This document shows, in pieces, positions 46,554 to 59,306 of a stretch of 64,000 nt of DNA (positions within the stretch are counted from its first letter, which is position 1; every line of letters begins with the position of its first letter). Below the pieces are notes generated by a model, which did no database searches, was not told the origin of the DNA, and worked only from the letters and a program-made list of their open reading frames with translations. The DNA is from Corinectria fuckeliana (Eukaryota > Ascomycota > Sordariomycetes > Hypocreales > Nectriaceae): NCBI GenBank assembly GCA_019137255.1, contig WPDH01000148.1, forward strand, positions 39,597-103,596, in the 5' to 3' direction. A program made the translations under genes and the position numbers.

Positions 46554-49352
46554 ATGGCAATGTCACCCTTAGCTGCATGTCTTCTCGCCGCGTCGGCTCT
46601 CTTTGGCCTTCCTGTCTCAGCCGCAGCTGGGAACTCAAGCTCTTCATCAGTCACCGTCCGTTGGCTCGGCGAGAGTCCAACACTACATTCTGGCACTACT
46701 TTCGGCCTCCCATGGCCACGTGGAAAGCACTGGCCGAAATCCACGAGTATCTCGATTTCCGACACCTCGGGTCAGGACATTGCTATTCAGTCTTGGGCCA
46801 CCGGATACTGGTCGGACGGCTCCTTGAAGTGGACCGGACACGCCATTCCAGGGTCGGATGACCCGTCTGAAGAATACACCGTCAGAGCCACTGCGTCAAA
46901 CGGGTCCGTCAACTCCACTGCTTCAGCTCGAGCGGACGACACAGCTACGGGGATCATTGTCACTGAATCCTCCGACGAGATCCAAGTCGACACCGGAAAG
47001 ATTGTCGTGTCGTTCTCCAGGGCAGGCAACGCTGTTGTCAAGGCGATTGAGACACAGGACGGCAAGAAAGTCGGCCAGAACGGAAAACTGGTCTTGCATT
47101 CACAGTCAGGGGTTGCCGATACTCCCGAGACCCGTGGAAACTCGTCTATCAACTTCTACAACTTCGAAAGTCACATAAACGACGTTTCTGTAGGGAAACA
47201 GACCTCTGTTCGCACACTCGTCACCGTCAAGGGAGAACACCAGGCTAGTGACGGCTCCTCTCATGATGCCTGGCTTCCCTTTGTGCTGCGATTCTACTTG
47301 TATTCCAACTCAGAGTCGATCAAGCTAGTCCACAGCCTCGTCTTCGACGGCAATGCTACAACAGACTTTATCTCTGGGATTGGCCTCCGATTCGACGTTC
47401 CTCTCGACGGTGAGGAGACGTACAATCGCCACGTCAGAATTGCAGGAGTAGATGGTGGCCTGCTCAGCGAGGCAGTGAAAGGCATTACCGGATTGCGACG
47501 GGATCCCGGAGCAGCGGTCAAGACTGCCCAGTACGATGGAGCCGAATTGCCTGACCTTGATACTTGGGACACCAGGGTTTCTTCCAGGCTTCATTGGATT
47601 CCCACTTGGGGTGACTACTCTCTCAGCCAGCTCTCGCCTGACGGGTTTACTCTGCAGAAGAGGACCAAAGCTGGACAAAGCTGGGTCAAAATTCCAGGCG
47701 GAACTCGTGCTGAGGGACTTGCCTATCTTGGCGGAGCGACGCAGGGAGGTCTCGCTGTAGGACTTCGCGACTTTTGGAAACGCTATCCCTCTGGCCTCGA
47801 CATTTCCAACGCAGCTTCTGACACGGGAAGTATCACACTTTGGCTGTATAGTCCATCGGCCCAACCGTTAGATCTCCGTCCATACCACGATGGCCTGGGC
47901 GAGGACGGCTACGAAGATGAACTGGATGCGCTTAATATCACATATGAGGATTGGGAGGATGGCTTCGATACTCCCTACGGTATTGCCAGGACAAGCGAGA
48001 TCTCAATCACCGCCTTCAGCCAGACACCTGCACGAAAGACCTTGTCTACTCTAGTTAACCACGTCAATAATCCTCCAGTTTTGGTGGCCAAGCCTCATTA
48101 TATCAAGGAAACAAAGGCGCTTGGGTCCTATTGGGACCTCCCAGATACCAGCAGCGATGCTTCAAAGATCTTGGAAGACCATCTCGATTTCCTTGCCAAG
48201 TTCTACCAGGGCCAAGTCGAGCAGCGCAGGTGGTATGGGTTCCTTGACTACGGAGATTTCATGCATACCTATGACACCGATAGACACACTTGGCGCTACG
48301 ACATTGGAGGGTATGCATGGGACAATTCAGAGCTCTCCCCTGACCTTTTTTTCTGGCTCTACTTCCTCCGCACCGGTCGGGAAGATATTTATCGGTTTGC
48401 CGAGGCATTGACTCGGCATACTGGTGAAGTTGATGTATATCACATCGGCTCCTGGAAAGGCTTGGGAACCCGCCATGGAGTTCAGCATTGGGGCGACAGC
48501 GCCAAGCAAGCAAGAATCTCTCAGCCTCAGTATCGCAAGTATTTTTACTATCTCTCAGGTGGCGACGAGCGGGTTGGCGAGCTACTTGAGGAGCTCCTCG
48601 ATACGGACAAAACATACGGGATCCTAGATCCAAACCGAAAGGTTCGCACGGATGGGTGGACTCCAACTCCCAACTCAACCGTCGCGATTGGCCTCGGAAC
48701 CGATTGGTCTGCCCTTGCGGGCGGCTGGCTCATTGAATGGGAGCGCCGAGGATCACGATGGGAAGAGTCCAAAACGAAGCTTACAAACACCATCAAGGGT
48801 ATCGCGAATCTCACCAACGGCTTCGTAACTGGCTCTGGTCTGTACAACATCGAGCTTGGAACCCTTGGGCCACCTCCCGCCGACCCTCAAAATCTCGGCA
48901 ACGTGTCTGTGTCTCATCTATCGGCAGTGTTCGGGCTCGTGGAAGTTGTCTCCGAAGCGATAGAGTACTATGGCAATACGCTGCCTGGAGGCTTCAAGCA
49001 AGCGTGGCTCGATTACTGCTATTATTTTGGAGCCACAGCCCAAGAGCAGATCGATCGATATGGTGTTCGCTTTGGCAGCTTGAACCTTCACCAAGGGCAC
49101 TCCCGCCTGACAGCTTACGTGGCACACCAGCTGGGCAACTCAACAGTTAAATTGCGAGCCTGGGATGAGTTTTTTAACACAGACGGGTTCTCTCCTGACG
49201 CAGCTTGGAACACTACATATGTTAATGGGAGCGATGTGTTAGTTGCAGTAGATGAGGCAGCCTGGGTTTCGACAAATGATGTTGCTCAGTACGGCTTAGC
49301 AGTTATTGAAAATCTAGCCTTAATAGGAGAGTCTTTAAATAGCTTAAAATAG
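46554..49352 (+). CDS. Secreted PcRGLX/YetA-like protein (PL26-type rhamnogalacturonan exolyase)
   Basis: A 932-aa single-exon protein with a signal peptide (LAACLLAASALFGLPVSAAA near residues 5-24). It resembles the PcRGLX/YetA-like family, whose Penicillium member is a rhamnogalacturonan exolyase of PL26; it would attack pectin outside the cell. The family-like N-terminal block SGTTFGLPWPRGKHWP is followed by QSWATGYWSDGSLKW. A central catalytic-region block reads GTRHGVQHWGD. Asn-X-Ser/Thr sites are frequent, as in secreted proteins. The longer open frame begins at a TTG (46530), so I chose ATG 46554; the next ATG, 46560, is equally possible. The last ~15 codons (after about 49310) switch abruptly to the A+T-rich RIP composition of the following block, so the true C-terminus may have been altered or lost. 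The catalytic activity is inferred. Confidence 0.83.
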   Translation: MAMSPLAACLLAASALFGLPVSAAAGNSSSSSVTVRWLGESPTLHSGTTFGLPWPRGKHWPKSTSISISDTSGQDIAIQSWATGYWSDGSLKWTGHAIPGSDDPSEEYTVRATASNGSVNSTASARADDTATGIIVTESSDEIQVDTGKIVVSFSRAGNAVVKAIETQDGKKVGQNGKLVLHSQSGVADTPETRGNSSINFYNFESHINDVSVGKQTSVRTLVTVKGEHQASDGSSHDAWLPFVLRFYLYSNSESIKLVHSLVFDGNATTDFISGIGLRFDVPLDGEETYNRHVRIAGVDGGLLSEAVKGITGLRRDPGAAVKTAQYDGAELPDLDTWDTRVSSRLHWIPTWGDYSLSQLSPDGFTLQKRTKAGQSWVKIPGGTRAEGLAYLGGATQGGLAVGLRDFWKRYPSGLDISNAASDTGSITLWLYSPSAQPLDLRPYHDGLGEDGYEDELDALNITYEDWEDGFDTPYGIARTSEISITAFSQTPARKTLSTLVNHVNNPPVLVAKPHYIKETKALGSYWDLPDTSSDASKILEDHLDFLAKFYQGQVEQRRWYGFLDYGDFMHTYDTDRHTWRYDIGGYAWDNSELSPDLFFWLYFLRTGREDIYRFAEALTRHTGEVDVYHIGSWKGLGTRHGVQHWGDSAKQARISQPQYRKYFYYLSGGDERVGELLEELLDTDKTYGILDPNRKVRTDGWTPTPNSTVAIGLGTDWSALAGGWLIEWERRGSRWEESKTKLTNTIKGIANLTNGFVTGSGLYNIELGTLGPPPADPQNLGNVSVSHLSAVFGLVEVVSEAIEYYGNTLPGGFKQAWLDYCYYFGATAQEQIDRYGVRFGSLNLHQGHSRLTAYVAHQLGNSTVKLRAWDEFFNTDGFSPDAAWNTTYVNGSDVLVAVDEAAWVSTNDVAQYGLAVIENLALIGESLNSLK

Positions 49353-49882
49353 AGTATAAGTAGTTTATAATAAATTTTTACTAGTTTAATAAAAACTTCC
49401 ACTAAAAACCAGCCTCTTAGTCTAAAATTAAACTTTAAATTACCTAAGTAATATAATAAGAGTATCTTTTAGATATATAGTTAGGTAAGATAAATAGCTA
49501 AAGAAATAAAAGATAGTATTCTTATTTAAATATAAGCTAAAACTTACCTTTTATTTTTTATAAAAAGGTTATAACTTTTATTATAAAACTATATTATAAC
49601 TATTACTATATATAACTAAAAAACTATAAGCTAGTATTATAATAATTATCCTCTCTCTAAGAGTTATTACTTTTAACAGCTTACTAATATAGTAAAGTAA
49701 GATAATATTTATTTTTTAAGCTAGTACTAGCTAGCTAGCTAGTAAATAACCTTATATATACTAGTCTTATATTATAAGTTTATAATAAATTACACGCTTA
49801 AATATTAACACTATAAGGCTATTATATATTTTTTTATTTTTCTTATTTTTATATATTTATCTTAAAATTAACCTTCTTATAA
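49353..49882. other. Start of the A+T-rich RIP block, no gene
   Basis: Composition collapses to A+T with almost no CpA or TpG from about 49310. No open frame or recognisable element end is visible. Confidence 0.7.
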
Positions 49883-50240
49883 AATACCTAGTTTTTATTT
49901 ACTATAGCTCTAATTTATTTTTAAAATATATTTTAATACTAAAATTTAAATTCTTATATATATATTACCTTAAGAATAATAGTATATTAAGACTATAATA
50001 ATAGTACTAATATACTTTTAATAGCTATTAATTTAAAAATATATAAACTTAACTAAAGTTAATATAACTCTTTTATAAGAATTAACTAGTATATATAAAG
50101 TAAAAATAATAAACCTATTATAAAACTAACTAAAATACTAATAGATAACTTAAAAAATAAAATATATAATACTATTACTAGAATTATTTTTATTATATCT
50201 TTTAAATAAGTTTAGTATATTATCTAAACTTATATATTTA
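49883..50240 (-). repeat. Truncated reverse copy (R1) of the repeat 3' end
   Basis: About 360 bp matching the reverse complement of roughly 58950-59290, and in direct orientation 61028-61390. It has the same outer 3' end as the other copies but is 5'-truncated, and it abuts the 5' start of the next repeat copy at about 50238. Confidence 0.75.
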
Positions 50241-50986
50241 TTTATTTATTTATACTTTATAAACCTAAAAGGTAAATAGTGCTTTTATTTTATATAAATA
50301 TAAAAAAAACTATAAAATTAGATAAAAACTTATATTCTTTATATAATAGACCTAAGTTAAGCCTCTTATATTATTACTATATATAAGTAAATAGTCTTTT
50401 TACTAAGACTAAAGTTATCTTATTTCCTAAAAAGCTAGAAAAAAATTAAAAAGAGAAAAAAAGAAAAAAAGATAAGAAAAAAAGAGAAAAAAGAAAAAAG
50501 AGATAAAAAAGAGAGAAATAGTTAACTAAATATTAAGCACTTAGTCTACTATAAGAGTAGAGTAGTTAAGTATTAAAATTATACTAGCTAGGTATATCTA
50601 AGTTACTTTATAATTATAGCTAAGAGCTTAAGATTTTAAGTAAGTAAAACTAGCTACTAGTAAGTTAGCTAACTATTAGTAAGTTAGCTAGTAGTATAGT
50701 TATTANNAGTAGCTATTAGTAGCTATATAGATTTTTATTATTATTTATTATTTAGTTTTTTAAGTTATAATATCTTTCTTTTTTTCTTCTCTTTTTAATA
50801 CTTTTATAAGTAGCTTTCTTTTTAGGCTTTTTATTAGGCTTATATTAGCTTTAGGTCTTAAATATATTACTAATATATATTCTTTCTAGAATTTATTAAT
50901 ATATTTATTTTCTAACTATTAGCACTATAGCTTTATTATAGTCTTATTATTATAATAGCTAACTTTATATAGCTAAGAATAATAAC

Positions 50987-51027
<41 letters not shown>

Positions 51028-51775
51028 TAATAAACCTAGTATAGTCTTTTAGTAAGAGAGATATAGTTATATATACTAATCTGTTTATATATAAATTCTA
51101 ATAATAATAATAATAATAATACTAGCTATAAGAGTAAGTTTTTTTACTATAAATCTACTATATATTTAGACTAATCTTATATAGGCTAAGAGAAAGAAAT
51201 AAGCTAAAATAAAAAATATTACTATTTTAAGAGAGAAGTCTACTACTTTAATAAGAATAGTATAAGCTATCTTTTATTTTATATATATTATATAAATAGG
51301 TAAGAATAGTATAATAAGTCTTTATTAAGACTAGGTAAATACTATAGTAAGTAACTACTTAGCTTATACTTATATATATAAGGCTTATAAAGCTTTACTA
51401 TTTACTACTATTACTACTACTTATACTTTAGTAGAAGCTTTTTAGTAAGAGAGAGGTGCTAATAATATAAGTGTAAGTTAGTTTTATAGTATATATATAA
51501 GCTAACTAGTGTGTAAAAGGTTTAAGTTAGATTTATATTTAGTCTATTATATATTTATAAGTAAAGTAAAAAAGTTATATTTTATTTAGTTTTTAAATTA
51601 TATTATTTATTTAGGCTTAATTATTATATATTTCTTATATAGTTTTAAGCTAGGCTTAAATCTCTTTTATAATATAACTAAATACTAGTAGGTTTATATT
51701 ATTTATAAATCTAATAACTAATATCTTAAGAGTATTATAAAAAGTTTTATAAAAGCTAGAAATAAAAAGAGAACT
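50238..51775 (+). repeat. Repeat copy A, internally deleted
   Basis: The first ~1.25 kb matches 52688-53990 and the last ~250 bp (51525-51775) matches 55632-55880. Copy A therefore lacks about 1.6 kb present in copy B. Both copies carry a (TAA)n array at the same relative place (about 50986-51022 and 53478-53505). Two N bases are at 50706-50707. All coding content has been destroyed by C-to-T changes. Confidence 0.78.
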
Positions 51776-52687
51776 TTCTGTGAATATTTAATAGTTACTC
51801 TTATTATATTTTAGTTACACCTCTAAAATCTATTCTAACCTAACTAACTTTCTTTATAAATCTTTTTTACTTTCTTTCTACTCTTATATTATTACTATAT
51901 TATATATAATAGGCAGACTAGGCAAAATAGAGAATATTAAGATTATAAACTATCTCTCTCTTTTACTTAAGGAAAATTTTTCACTATAAAACCTACTCTT
52001 ACTATAGGCTAAGCCTAGTATAAAAATAACTTATAATTAATTTAAAGATCTTATTATTAAGACTAAATATAAACTTAAAGTAATTATCCTAAGAGCTGCT
52101 TTTCTCTTAGTTTAAGAAATAGTAGTAACCTTAGCTAATACTACTATAAGCTATACTTAATATATAAGTAGTAAGATTTTAATCTTATTATCTCTTATAA
52201 AAATAGTTATAACTACTATTAAAAAAGTAGTATTAGCTGCCCTTTAGAAAATACCTATTAAGATCTTAACTTAAGCCTAAGTTGCTTATAATAAGAGGAT
52301 ACTTTTATTTCTAATAGTACTACTATTAAAAGTAATTCTCTCTCACTTTAGTAAGAAGATTATTATTAGGTTACCTAATATAGCTTCTAATATTATATCT
52401 TATATACTATTAGATACTATAATAATTATTAACTATACTTTTCTAAAGAGTTACTTCTTACTTATAATAGTCTTATATTACCTTTTTAGTAGAGATATTA
52501 TAGTCCTTTCTTATAAACTAATTATAAATCTCTTAAAGGATAATACTTAGATTCTTACTATTTTTAGTATAAGTATATATTAGATCTTAAGATAGTTTAT
52601 AGTAATTACTAAGAGAGTTTTAACTAGCTATATAAAAAGCTTACTTAAAAACCTTATAGTAGATATCTAATAAGCAAATAGTATTAA
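51776..52687. other. Single-copy A+T-rich RIP sequence
   Basis: No second copy of this stretch was noticed in the window. It shows the same loss of CpA/TpG, so it probably has relatives elsewhere in the genome. No gene. Confidence 0.5.
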
Positions 52688-55600
52688 TTTATTTATTTAT
52701 TTATACTTTATAGACCTAAAAGGTAAATAGTACTTTTATTTTATATAGATATAAGAAAAACTATAAAATTAGGTAAAAACTTATATTTTTTATATAGTAG
52801 ACCTAGGTTAAGCCTCTTATACTATTACTATATATAAGTAAATAGTCCTTTTACTAGGACTAGAGTTATCTTATTTCCTAGAGGGCTAGGAAAAAAAATT
52901 AAAAAGAGAGAAAGAGAAAAAAAGATAAGAAAAAAAGAGAAAAAGAAAAAAAGAGATAAAAAAGAGAGAAATAGTTAACTAAATATTAAGCATCTAGTTT
53001 ACTATAAGAATAAAGTAGTTAAGTATTAGGATTATACTAGCTAAGTATATTTAGGTTACTTTATAGTTATAGCTAAAAGCTTAGGATTTTAAGTGAGTAA
53101 AACTAGCTGCTAGTAGGTTAGCTAGCTATTAGTAAGTTAGCTAGTAATATAATTATTAATAGCTAAAAGCTAGTATAAACCTAACACTTAATAGCTATTA
53201 GTAGCTATTAGTAACTATATAGATCTTTATTATTATTTATTATTTAGTCTTTTAGATTATAATATCTTTCTTTCTTTCTTTTCTTTTTAATATCTTTATA
53301 AGTAGTTTCTTTTTAGGCTTTTTATTAGGCTTATATTAGCTTTAAGTCTTAAATATATTACTAATATATATTCTTTCTAGGATTTATTAATATATTTATT
53401 TCTTAACTATTAGTATTATAGCTTTATTATAGTCTTATTATTATAGTAGCTAACTTTATATAGCTAAGAATAATAACTATAATAATAATAATAATAATAA
53501 TAATAAAGATAATAAACCTAGTATAGTCTCTAAGTAAAAGAGATATAGTTATATATACTAATCTGTTTATATATAAATTCTAATAATAATAATAATAATA
53601 ATATTAGCTATAAGAGTAAGTTCTTTTACTATAAATTTACTATATATTTAAGCTAACCTTATATAAGCTAAGAGAAAGAGATAAGCTAAGATAAAAAATA
53701 CTACTACTTTAAGAGAGGAGTTTACTACTTTAGTAAAAGTAGTATAAGTTATCTTCTATTTTATATATATTATATAAATAGGTAAGAATAGTATAATAAG
53801 TTTTTATTAAGACTAAGTAAATATTATAATAAGTAGTTATATAGCTTATACTTATATATATAAAATATATAAAGTCTTACTATTTACTACTATTATTACT
53901 ATCTAAGCCTTAGTAGAGGCTCTCTAGTAAGAGAGAGATACTAATAATATAAGTATAAGTTAGTTTTATAGTATATATATAAGCTAATAGTATATAAGAA
54001 GAGAAGCTTAAGAGGCTTAAAAATATAGCCTTTTAGGTAAAAAATTAAGCTCTTAAGTATATATATATTATACTTATAGTAGTAATTATAAGCTTAATAT
54101 TTAACTAGTTTAATATACTAGTTAGTAAGATTAACTATATTACTAAGATACTTAAGCATCTTAAATATATTATAATCTTAGCTTTTACCTATCTAAAAAG
54201 TATTCTTATCTTTATAATAGTTAGGTTATTAGCCTCTAAGAGAACTAATAAGAAAAATAATAATAATAATAATAAGGCTAGTAAGACTAGTAATAATACT
54301 ACTACTAATAAAAGCATAAAAGAGAGTAATATAAATATATAAGGTTAGGTAGTAAGTAGTAAAAGTATAAGTTTAAGTTAGGTTTATAAGTTAGTATTAT
54401 AAGCTTAAAGGATTTTAATAAGAAGTTAGAGAATTTAATTAGAAGTAATAGCTATTATAATTAGGCTAGTTTTTTACCTTTTATAGCTTTTTCTAGGTAT
54501 ATTTTATACTTCTTATAAGAGAGGTAAAAAGCACTTAATATAATAGTATACTATTCTTATTATAAGACTATAAACTTAATTATAGTTACTATAGATTTAT
54601 AAGGCTAGTTTATAGTATAAGATAATATATTAGCTTAAAAACCACTAAGTAAGTAGTTAAGTAGTTTTACACTTTAATAGTTAAAGCCTAAACTTATATT
54701 AGTTTTATAGTAGGTTTATTAGGTATTCTTATTATTTAGTATACTTAGAGTAAAAGATAATAATATATTTAGATGTTTTTTTACTAGTCTTATATAGGTA
54801 TTATAGTAAAAGCATATTAGGTATATACCTCTAAAAGAGAAAGCTTTTAAGACTAATTTTTTCTATCTATAGCTATATAAGTATTAAGCTTTAATATTTA
54901 TTAAGGTCTTAGTATAAGTATAATACTCTTTTATTATTAGCAGAAGAGTAAGCTTTAGTAGGTTTAAGTTAATTAGTCTTTTAGTATTTTCTTACTTTAT
55001 CTTAAAGTTAGGTCTACTATATAGTCTATTTAGAAAGAGTATAAGCTTTTATTATTACTAATATTAGTTTATACTCTTTATAAGAGAGCTAGCTTTTAAG
55101 CTAATCTCTAACTTCTTATTATAGTTATTATTATAGTTCTTACTACTACTTATAGTAAATCTACCTTAAAGTTATAGTAATAGTAGCCCTAATAAGCTAA
55201 GTAGTATTTTATCTCTTAGTATAGCTATAAAATTAGACAGCTAGTTTATTAAGATAAATATTAAGAGGGAGAATAGCTAGCTTTATCTTTAGTAGGTAAG
55301 TAGATATAGTTTTATAAGCTTTTACTACTATATATAAGTTTTAAGTCTATTTTAATATAAGTACTTATATAATATCTTAAGGCTTATCACTAGAGGCTAT
55401 TAAGATATAATAGGCTTTTATATTATAAACTATAGTAAAATAGATAACTTATATATAAATTAATCTTACTCTTTTAAGGCTAACCTCTTAAGTGCTTATA
55501 GTAATTATAATAAGAGCCTAGTATTAGCACTTAAGTTTCCTTTTAAGGTAGTCTATATATAGGCCTTATATTAGTTTATAATAAAAAAAAAGTCTAAGAA

Positions 55601-58600
55601 ACCTATAAGTTTAGGTAGGCTATACTATTAAGTCTTTAAGTTAGATTTATATTTAGTCTACTATATATTTATAAGTAAAGTAGAGAAGTTATATTTTATC
55701 TAGTTTTTAGGTTATACTATTTATTTAAGCCTAATTATTATATTTTTCTTATATAGCTTTAAGCTAGGTTTAAGTCTTTTTTATATTACAGCTAAATATT
55801 AGTAGGTTTATATTATCTATAAATCTAATAACTAATATCCTAAGGGTATTATTAAGAGCTTTATAAAGGCTAGAAATAAAAATAATAAATAAAATAAGTA
55901 ATAAAAAGGATTCTTAAGAGACTCTTATTTTAACTTTAATTAGGTTAAAAGTTTAGCTATTAAATTAGAGCTATACTATTTATAATATAAGATAGCTAGT
56001 AAGCTATACTAAGAGCTATTTAGAGAATTATTTTAGTTATAAGATAGTAATAAGTTATTTATAGTTAATACTATTAAAAGCTCTTATAAAGTTAACCTAA
56101 AAGAGAGAGGTAAGACTATATTAAGCTTATACTATATATATTAATTTAATAATTATAGCTAGAGCTAGCTTTATTAACTTTTTAAGCTTATTACCTATTT
56201 ACCCTAAAGGTAGTAGCTCTTTCTCTTTTACTATAATTATAATATACTTACTAATAACTATTTTAATAATCTTACTAATTATATTAAGTAGTAANNATTT
56301 TAGTAATTATAAGAATAAGTAAGTTATTATATACTTTAAGAAATCCTATAAGGATTTTATTCTCTTTTAGGGCCTTTTATAACTTAATTTAGTATAGAGC
56401 TTTTTAGACCTCTTTAAGGTCTATTATTAAGCATATATAGCCTAACTTAGGTTTAAGTGTCTTAGAGGGTGAGAGAGAAGAGAGGTTAGAGTTATTCGCC
56501 TAAGGTTTAAAAAAGAATTTTCTTACTAAGATCTTAGCTTTATTTATATAAAGTATTACTAGCTTAGGTTAGTCTTAGTAAATAAGAGGTAAAAGCTATA
56601 AAAAAGTTATAATAGTTTTACTATATAGTTTAGCCTATCTTTTTATATTTTAGAATTATATTATATTATATTATAAGAGCTTAATTAGAAGTTTTCTCTA
56701 AAGGGTATACTATATATTTTATATATAGTAATCTTATATTATACACACCTTAGAGTATATATACTAGTTTACTAAATAGCTAGTTTATTAAGCTATATAG
56801 TATACTTACTTAAGTTTAAAAGTTACTTTAGCTATTTTACTATTTTACTAAGAGTTATAATAAGATCTAGGTTTCTTTTGCTTTAGGGTTATAAATTTTA
56901 TAATTATAGTAAGTTACTTAAAAAGCTATTTAACTTTTATATTTAAAGCCTCTAAAGTAGTTATTATACTACTAGATATATAATAAAGATAAACTACTAT
57001 TTTATTAGTTATATTTTACTAGTAGGTTTTCTTCTAGTTAAATCTAAAGTTTAGCTTAAAAGCTATCTCTTTATAAGTATTTATAATATAAATATACTAG
57101 AGGATATAATTAGACTCTTTTAGGTTATAGTTAGTTTTTATATAAGAGGTATTAATAGTTTTAGTAGCCTAAATAAGATCTAAAGTGCTATTATAGTAGC
57201 TTTAGGCTAACCTAATAACTATTTTATAAGAGGTAAAAAGACTAATATAAAGTTATAATATCTTCTTTATAAGACTATTACTATCTTAGTCTAAGCAGCT
57301 ATAATAGTCTTAAAATAAATAGTAAAAGTTAAAATTACTTATAAGAAGTATATAATTATTTAAAGTAGTACTAGTAAGAGCTTATAGTATAAATAAGTTA
57401 CCTCTACTATTTAGAGGATTATATAAGATAATAATTTAGTATTAGGTTTTTATAAAGATAATATTAACCTAGTCTTTTTCTACTTATAATATTTATAACT
57501 TAAGCTTATACTATTTATTTATATAGACTATTATATACTTACTATAATAAACTATATAGTAGTTATAATATCTTAAGTAGGCTAGAGCTTTTATCTTAGA
57601 GTTCTTATTTAGCTTAAAAAGTATAATTATATTATATTTACTATAAGCTTATAATATAATATAAGTAAGAGTAGCTTAATAATTAGTATTCTAATATAAT
57701 ACTAGTATTAATTAGTAGTCTAAGAGGGGGATAGTAATAGTAATAAGGCTAAGATAATTATTAAAAGAGGGGATAATATATAGGCAGCTTAGGCTTATAT
57801 TAAGGCTAGGCTAGTAAATACTATATATAATCTGTTTATTAAGCTAAAGAGCCTTTTAGGTTTTCTTAATAAGAACTATATAAGCTAGGCTAACAAAAAG
57901 AGTAGTAAAAGTAAGAGCTCTTAAGTTAGAGGTTTAGTTACTATATATTCTTAAAAGCAGAAAGGTCTATCTAAGTATCCTTCTTTAGTATAAGCTTAGA
58001 ATAAGACTATAATAAGATAGTTATAGCTTTAAGCTAAGTGTTTACTCTTATAGAGAATATAATTTATAGGGATTTCTTTATATTTAGTTAAATATCCTTC
58101 TCTATTAGTATATATAGTATCTTTATAAGATTTATATATTAGGGCTAACTTATAGTTTTAGGCTAAGTATCTAAACTTAAAGTAGTTATAATATTAGGTA
58201 GGTTAAAACCTCTTATTAAAAGGCTTATAGTTATATAGTTATATATTAAGTAGTAGGCTATTATTATATAAGTAGTTAGCCTTTTTAATAGAGCTAACTT
58301 ATAAGATAAGATTTATCTTCACTTTAAGGCTAGGTTAGCTAGTCTTTTACTTTTTAACTTAGAGGATCTTTAGTTAATTAGATCTATTAATTTCTTTAAT
58401 AAGCTTATTAGTATTATTTAGGATTAATATAAGTTAGATTCTTTTTATTATTACTATAAATATTAGGAGGGAGAGAGCTATATTATTACTAAAGGCTTTA
58501 ATAACTTAATCTTTAGTATAAATAGCTTATATCTTATCTACTATATAAAATATAAGAATAGTATTATTACTTAATAGCTTTCTTACTATAATAATACTAG

Positions 58601-59306
58601 AGTTATTATAAGCCTAGTTTACTATCTTAATAGTATTTTTTAAGATATAACTATTAATATTAGAGAGTATATTTCTTATTTAGATTATAACTTTATATTT
58701 AATATAGTTTTAGGTTATTTACTTTATATTTCTCTAGTTTAAAAGTATTAGGTTTTATACTATAATTAATATATAAGAGAGTTAGCCTCTCTTATAATCT
58801 AAGAGTATATTAAAAGCTATATTAATAATAGAGGTGAGAGCTATAATAATATTTATAGTAATTTAGTTCTTAAGAGCTATTTTATAGTTATATATAGTAT
58901 TCTCTTTATATAAGATATAAGCTTATATCTTATATATAAATATATAGGTTTAGATAATATACTAAACTTATTTAAGAGATATAATAAGAATAATTTTAGT
59001 AATAGTATTATATATTTTATTTTCTAGGTTATCTACTAGTATTTTACTTAGTTTTATAACAGGTTTATTATTTTTACTTAGTATATACTAGCTAATTTCT
59101 ATAAGAAGGTTATATTAACTTTAGTTAAGTCTATATACTCTTAAATTAATAGCTATTAGAAGTATATTAGTACTATTATTATAGTCCTAATATACTATTA
59201 TCCTTAGGGTAATATATATATAAGAATTTAAATTCTAGTATTAAAATATATTTTAGAAGCAGATTAGAGCTATAATAAGTAGAAACTAAGTAAGTAAGAA
59301 AAATAT
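52688..59306 (+). mobile_element. Longest repeat copy (B), possible full-length LINE-like retroelement, RIP-degraded
   Basis: About 6.6 kb. Its 5' end is shared with copies A and C, and its 3' end with three other copies whose 5' ends differ. No long terminal repeat was seen bracketing it. A shared 3' terminus with variable 5' truncation is the habit of non-LTR retrotransposons, and 6-7 kb suits the fungal Tad1-like group. No reverse transcriptase motif could be read after RIP, so the class is inference, and continuity of the 5' and 3' parts as one element is assumed. N pairs at 56295-56296 interrupt it. A DNA transposon or two nested families remain possible. Confidence 0.5.

Noticed and set aside
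50238..53990. Copies A and B as the two LTRs of one retrotransposon
   Set aside because: Similarity resumes 1.6 kb later in B, a third copy (C) starts at the same point far away, and no matching end was found at the far side of the element.
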